The notes beneath the pieces were generated by a model, which did not search any database, was not told the origin of the DNA, and worked only from the letters and a program-made list of their open reading frames with translations. Source: Adiantum capillus-veneris (Eukaryota > Streptophyta > Polypodiopsida > Polypodiales > Pteridaceae). From it: a stretch of DNA of 64,000 bases. The position numbers were made by a program, and so were the translations under genes. Shown piece by piece: positions 59,512 through 64,000 of this stretch (position 1 is the stretch's first letter; each line of letters opens with the position of its first letter). The stretch spans positions 17,622,077-17,686,076 of the forward strand of contig CM043946.1 of assembly GCA_014529385.2 (NCBI GenBank), in the 5' to 3' direction.

Positions 59512-62500
59512 CTAAGGGTAAGTACTTCTCCCATTGGGATCTTGATCTACTTCCGTTACATAGGCTTTTAGTAGATCGAGAATAGTTAGGTTAGCTATTT
59601 CACTTTGGCCATCAGTTTGTGGATGATAGGCCGAAGAGAAGTTTAGCCTTGTTCCTAAATTCTCAAAGAGACCCTTCCAGAAATTACTGGTCATTCTAGG
59701 ATCTCTATCCGACACTATGGCCATTGGCAAGCCATGGTACTTGAAAATTTGTGAAATGAAGAGGGTTGCCATTTGATGGGCTTTGATAGTCTTTTTGACA
59801 GGTATAAAATGAGCTTGTTTACTGAACCTGTCTACTATCGTCCATATTCTCGTATTCCCATGGATAGACTTAGGCAATCCAAAGATAAAATCCATGAATA
59901 TGCTCTCCCACGGTGAATTAGGGATTGGCAAGTGTTGAAGCAATCCAAGTTGCTTCCCTCTATCAAATTTTGTCTTTTGACATACCACACATTTGGAAAC
60001 ATACTCATGTATGTTCACTTTCATGGTAGGCCAATAGAAATATGTTTCAATTCCCTTTAGGGTAGACTGAATCCCTCTATGCCCCGCATATGGGGGAGCA
60101 TGAGATTCATACATTACTTTCTCACGTAGTGAGTTAGTAACGCATAGTCTATTGCCATAGAGAAGATAACCATCTTGTAAAGTAAATGGTTCTTCTTTCT
60201 TCCCTAATGCAAGGGCTGAAATCACATCTCTAAAATCGGGATCAATAGCATACTCATCTATCATTGAAGATAGATCATTGTGAGTTGCTATGGAAACCGC
60301 ATTCACTCTCGGTCGTCTTGAGAGTGCATCGGCTACTTGATTATGCTTGCCAGCAATGTGAGCAATATGAAAATGAAATTGCGAAAGGAAATTTGCCCAC
60401 CTCATTTGTTTGTCGGAGAGCTTGGTCTGCGTCATGAAGTACTTAAGACTTTGGTGATCCGTTCGCAGAATGAAAGGAGTCCCCAATAAATAGTGCTTCC
60501 ATGAGTCTAAGGCATGTAGAACTGCAAGGAGTTCTTTTTCGTATATGCCTAGAGCTTGCTCAACAGGGTCGAGCCTTCGACTCTCATAGCCTATGGCGTG
60601 CCCTTCTTGGAGCAAAACAGCCCCAAGGCAATCACCACAAGCATCACATTGGACCTCAAATGGTTTTGAGAGATCCGGTAGTGTAAGCACAGGTTGAGAG
60701 ATAAGCTTTTCTTTAAGCTTTTCGAAAGCATTGTTCTCCTTAGCAGACCACGTATACCTAACATTTTTCTTTGTTAGGTCATGTAATGGTCCCGCAATTT
60801 GTGAGAACTTTTCTATGAAGCGTCTATAGTATGCACACATACCTATAAAGCTTCTTAGTTCATGAAGATTCCTTGGTTTAGGCCATCCTTTTATTACCTC
60901 TAACTTGGATGGATCCATTTGGATTCCATCTTGAGAGATAATGTGACCTAAATATTGAATCTCTTGCAAGAAAAATTCACTTTTCTTTCGATTAACATAA
61001 AGTTTATTCTCTCTTAAAACTTGAAATATTACCTGGAGGTGTTGCTTGTGTTCCTCTAATGAATTAGAGTAGATGATAATATCATCAAAGAACACTCCAG
61101 TGAAGGTTCGATGAGGTCTGAACAGCTTCTCCATCAAGCGGTTAAATGTGGCTGGTGCATTAGTCAAGCCAAAAGGCATGACAATGTATTCGTAAAGACC
61201 AAATGTAGTACGAAATGCGGTCTTTACAATGTCTTGATCAACTATCCTTATTTGATGATAGCCACTTTTTAGGTCAATCCTACTGAAGTAGGTCGATCCT
61301 TGTAGCTTATCAAATAGGTCTTCTACCCGTGGAACGGGAAACCTATTCTTGATAGTGATCCTATTTAGTGCTCTATAGTCGACACACATACGATATGTGC
61401 CGTCTTTCTTTTGCACTAATAGCACAGGTGAGCAAAATGGAGATGAGCTAGGCCTAACCATGCCCTTCTCAATTAACTCATGCACTTGCCGCATAATCTC
61501 CTCTTGTTGAGCTTGAGAAACTCTATAAGGAGGTTTGTTAGGCGGTGAACTTCCTGGAAGAAGTTCAATTGCATGGTCGTCATTACCTCGTTTAGGAGGT
61601 AGCTCACAAGGGATGTCGTCAATAAAGACATCTTGAAACCCCTTGAGAAAATTGGATAACTCTAATTCCTTTTGGTTGCTTTTATTTTCTTTTGCTAAAG
61701 CATTAGGTTCATTTTGAGAATCTTTAACAAAAATCATGTACACGGAAATAGAGCTCTTTATTGACTTGTTGAAAGCTGGTGTATGTACAATGGGGATGGT
61801 GTTACCCATCTCCCTAGCATCTATATACATGTCCTTTTCCCTGAACTTAAAGGAGATTCTCCTTTCAGGAAATTTAACATGGGCAGCCAGACGGTCAAAC
61901 CATGGTGCCCCTAGGATTACATCCTCATGCTTGAGAGGAGAGATAAAGAAATCCTCTTTGTCCACATAGCCTTGGACATGAAGCCTCAATTTCCCGATTA
62001 AGGGAGTGACTGAAGCTTCTTGCCCCTTGAAGGCACTGTCTGCGGGTAGGATATCTCCCATCTCGTAGGATTGTATGCCTAGCTTGGTGGCTAACTCCAT
62101 AGATATAAAATTGTGAGTAGAACCAGGGTCAAAGAGAATAAAAGCATCATGTTCTCTTACCTTTCCCCAAGCATGGCATAGAGGAGATCCTTTGTGGTGA
62201 GTTTGGTGAATCTCCTCCTCTTGGATTTCAACCAAAGAAGCTCTAGGAGGATCTTGGCGGTTGTTCTTTTGGGGACAAGCGCGGTACGCATGCCCTTGTT
62301 CGCCGCACTTGAAACACCGGTTATCTTTACGATAACGCTCAAGCTCTTCAGGAGAGAGTTTATTCTTTCCTTTGTAAACTCCCTTCTCTTTAGCTTTGTT
62401 GGAATTGCCCTTAGGAGACTTTTGGACATTGTCCTTCCCCTTAGGCTCATTGGAACCCTTGTTTTCCGGGGGCTTATTATTTCTTTTACCCCCGTTTGGA

Positions 62501-62670
62501 AATTGATTCGCGAGGCCACCATAGTATGGTGTATTACCGCCGATATGGTACGTGGCCTTTGGGAGTTGACATACTCCGCCATTTCTTCGGTTAAGCCCGC
62601 ACAAAATTGTTGCTTTTGCTCTCCAAAATCCAACTTTTTGAAGACAGTGGCTTTGAGTTGTAGGTCCCAA
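59512..62670 (-). pseudogene. C2 pol polyprotein: knuckle, protease, RT, RNase H, integrase
   Basis: One long open reading of about 1,050 codons. Zinc knuckle Cys-Phe-Lys-Cys-Gly-Glu-Gln-Gly-His-x-x-x-x-Cys (about 62280-62325). Protease Phe-Asp-Pro-Gly-Ser-Thr-His (Asp-Ser/Thr-Gly position, about 62115-62135) and Gly-Ala-Pro-Trp-Phe (about 61900). RT Tyr-Arg-Met-Cys-Val-Asp-Tyr-Arg-Ala-Leu-Asn (about 61365-61400) and Phe-Asp-Asp-Ile-Ile (about 61078-61095). RNase H Asp-Ala-Cys-Gly-Asp and Thr-Asp-His-Gln-Ser-Leu. Integrase with the zinc-binding Cys-Val-Val-Cys (about 59980-59992), Asp-Phe-Ile (about 59890), Ser-Asp-Arg-Asp-Pro (about 59700) and His-Pro-Gln-Thr-Asp-Gly-Gln-Ser-Glu (about 59600). 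A complete enzyme set is visible, but the element is treated as a fossil. Confidence 0.95.
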
Positions 62671-63761
62671 AACTTGTCTACATATTTGTGGATGGATTCA
62701 TTGGGAGAGAGCTTTAAGCTTCGCCATTCGGTGAGTACTTTGTCTTTGGCATCGGTGGCCAAAAACTGCTTCATAATGGAAGCTCTTAAAGCCTTCCATG
62801 TTCGTGGAGCTTCACCGTTGGCTCGTAGGCTAGACCACCATTGTCTGGCGGACTTTTGAAAGTGCATAGCTACATGGCGTAGCTTAGAGGACTCCGTGAA
62901 GCCCTCATCTCCAAACGCCGCATCGAATTGCTGGATAAAGGCCAAAACTTTGTCTGTAGCACCGAAGGTGCCATCATAGGTAAGGAAAGAGATGCTCTTC
63001 CCTCCCTCTTTGAATTTCTTCAGCTTGGACGACCTCTTCCATGCGGCATAGGATTTCCTATGGCCTCTTCTTTTTGATGGTTCAAAAGTTGCACCATCAC
63101 TTTCTTCAGAAGATGAAGAATTTGAAGAAGGTGGAGAAGAGGGTGACCTCTTTCTCGCCTTTTTCTTGTCTTGATCTTTGTCGTCTTCACCATAGCTTTC
63201 ATAAGAGGAAGAGGATAAAGAAGATGGAGAAGAGGGTGTCCTCTTTCTCGCCTTTTTCTTCTCTTGCTTTTTATCATCCCTCTTTGAATTATGGCGTGGA
63301 GAAGAGTGTGATGGTCTTCTCCGCTTTGGTGGTGATGGAGAGCGTTTAGCCCGCCGTCTTCGTGGAGCCATCTCCGCCGAGGTGGCGGGAGACTCGCTTC
63401 TTTCTCGTTCCTTCGGTGGAGGCTCTTGAGTTCTCCTTTGGGAAGGAGATGCATCATCAAGAAGTAAGTTCTTGAGCCCTTCATATGGATTCTCTTCTTC
63501 TTCCCGAATCGGAGAGAGACCTCTTTTGGTAGTCTCACAAGGAGGCTTCCTAGGTGTTCTCTCGTCATGGTGATGAGCTTGGAGAATCCCGTGAGCACGG
63601 AGCTGCCGTTGCACTTCACTTTGGAGAGATGGATTGCCCATGGCTTGTTGAAGCCTAGAAACAAGATAATTAACAAGCATTGAAGCATCATTAGTAGCTT
63701 GCTCATGAGCAAAATCAAAGTTATCAACATTAATTTCACTCTCTTTAATATTGTCAGCCAT
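62157..63761 (-). pseudogene. C2 gag with Arg/Ser-rich segment
   Basis: Starts Met-Ala-Asp-Asn-Ile-Lys at 63761. Residues about 1-60 are shared with C1 (Val-Asn-Tyr-Leu-Val-Ser-Arg-Leu-Gln-Gln). Residues about 128-235 are a basic Arg/Lys plus Ser/Pro-rich segment with a repeated Lys-Lys-Lys-Ala-Arg-Lys-Arg-(Thr/Ser)-Pro-Ser-Ser unit. Residues about 255-420 are the gag capsid-like domain (Arg-Gln-Trp-Trp, Tyr-Val-Asp-Lys-Phe-Trp-Asp-Leu, Phe-Cys-Ala-Gly-Leu). It overlaps the pol reading frame at its end. Confidence 0.9.
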
Positions 63762-64000
63762 TCTAACAACTTTTAGGTGTAAACTTTTTAGGTGTACTTT
63801 GGCACTTCAAGCCCTAGTTGCTACTCCTCTTTACCCCTTTAGAAAAAGCACTCAAGCTACTGTACCCGCGGCTCGAATACCATTAATTGCAAGGAATAGA
63901 AGAGAGGGTCTTTCGACACCAAAACAGCACCGGCTCCTGTCAAGCTTCTAATAGCTCAATAGTGGTTAAGCCGTAGGCAAGCCCCGTAGGACTCCACTAT
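63762..64000 (-). other. C2 leader between 5' LTR and gag
   Basis: Matches the C1 leader (35460-35640 reversed), including GCCTACGGCTT(A/T)ACCA near the window edge. The primer-binding site and 5' LTR should lie beyond 64000. Confidence 0.75.

Larger units (their letters stand above)
56873..64000 (-). mobile_element. C2: chromodomain Ty3/gypsy LTR retrotransposon (5' end outside window)
   Basis: The 3' LTR is 56873-58460. Internal coding runs from about 63761 down to 58807, and leader sequence continues to the window end. LTR ends (TGTAACATTTT... and ...TTATGACA) match those of C1. Order on the minus strand: gag with an Arg/Ser-rich segment, capsid, zinc knuckle, protease, RT, RNase H, integrase, chromodomain. 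It is nearly whole, with about two or three breaks in the visible part, and is far better kept than C1. Age cannot be estimated because only one LTR is visible. Confidence 0.93.

Noticed and set aside
63869-63885. TGGTATTCGAGC-like site on the minus strand near the C2 leader
   Set aside because: Comparison with C1 shows that this spot lies inside the leader, between primer site and gag. The real primer site should be beyond 64000.

Overview
The window looks like repeat-dense nuclear DNA of a land plant with a large genome. The evidence is the set of plant transposon lineages present: Ty3/gypsy elements of the Tat type (a second, archaeal-type RNase H after the classical one), chromodomain Ty3/gypsy elements, a Ty1/copia fragment, L1-type LINEs and a small TIR transposon. 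Long (GA)n, (TG)n and poly-C tracts are frequent. I see no convincing single-copy host gene, tRNA, rRNA or CRISPR. The species cannot be named from the sequence.

Layout. 1-1174 and 25917-28334 appear to be the two halves of a Ty1/copia remnant (minus strand) split by a large Tat-type element, here T1 (1175-25916, minus), with 2.6-2.8 kb LTRs and a CTAT duplication at its ends. T1 was itself hit twice. One insert is a 4.15-kb LTR element, here NA1 (8706-12855, plus), which carries one uninterrupted ~645-codon ORF with no recognisable gag or pol. The other is a second Tat-type element, T2 (14358-22901, minus). LTR divergence counted by eye gives the order: T1 oldest (roughly 10% in the part compared), NA1 next (~3.5%), T2 youngest (~1.1%). 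28573-29600 is a decayed LINE 3' half. 30893-32253 is a 1.3-kb block bracketed by a perfect 22-bp direct repeat.

33474-42915 is an old chromodomain Ty3/gypsy element, C1 (plus), hit by a 1,294-bp TIR transposon (38306-39599) with CACTA-type ends and a TTAA duplication. C1 sits inside a short array of near-identical 20-bp palindromes spaced about 250-285 bp. 45163-52949 is a full-length L1-type LINE with an 11-bp target duplication, a poly-C leader, a tandemly duplicated ORF1 region and an ATGA junction between ORF1 and ORF2. 52961-56872 is AT-rich debris with a primer-binding-like site, microsatellites and a coiled-coil coding fragment. 56873 to the window end is a second, much better kept chromodomain element, C2 (minus), whose 5' LTR lies beyond the window.

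The genes do not form pathways. They are parts of successive mobile elements. The item most worth following is NA1: a short LTR element that carries a long open frame, acidic in the middle and with hydrophobic segments at its C-terminus, in the place where gag-pol would be expected.
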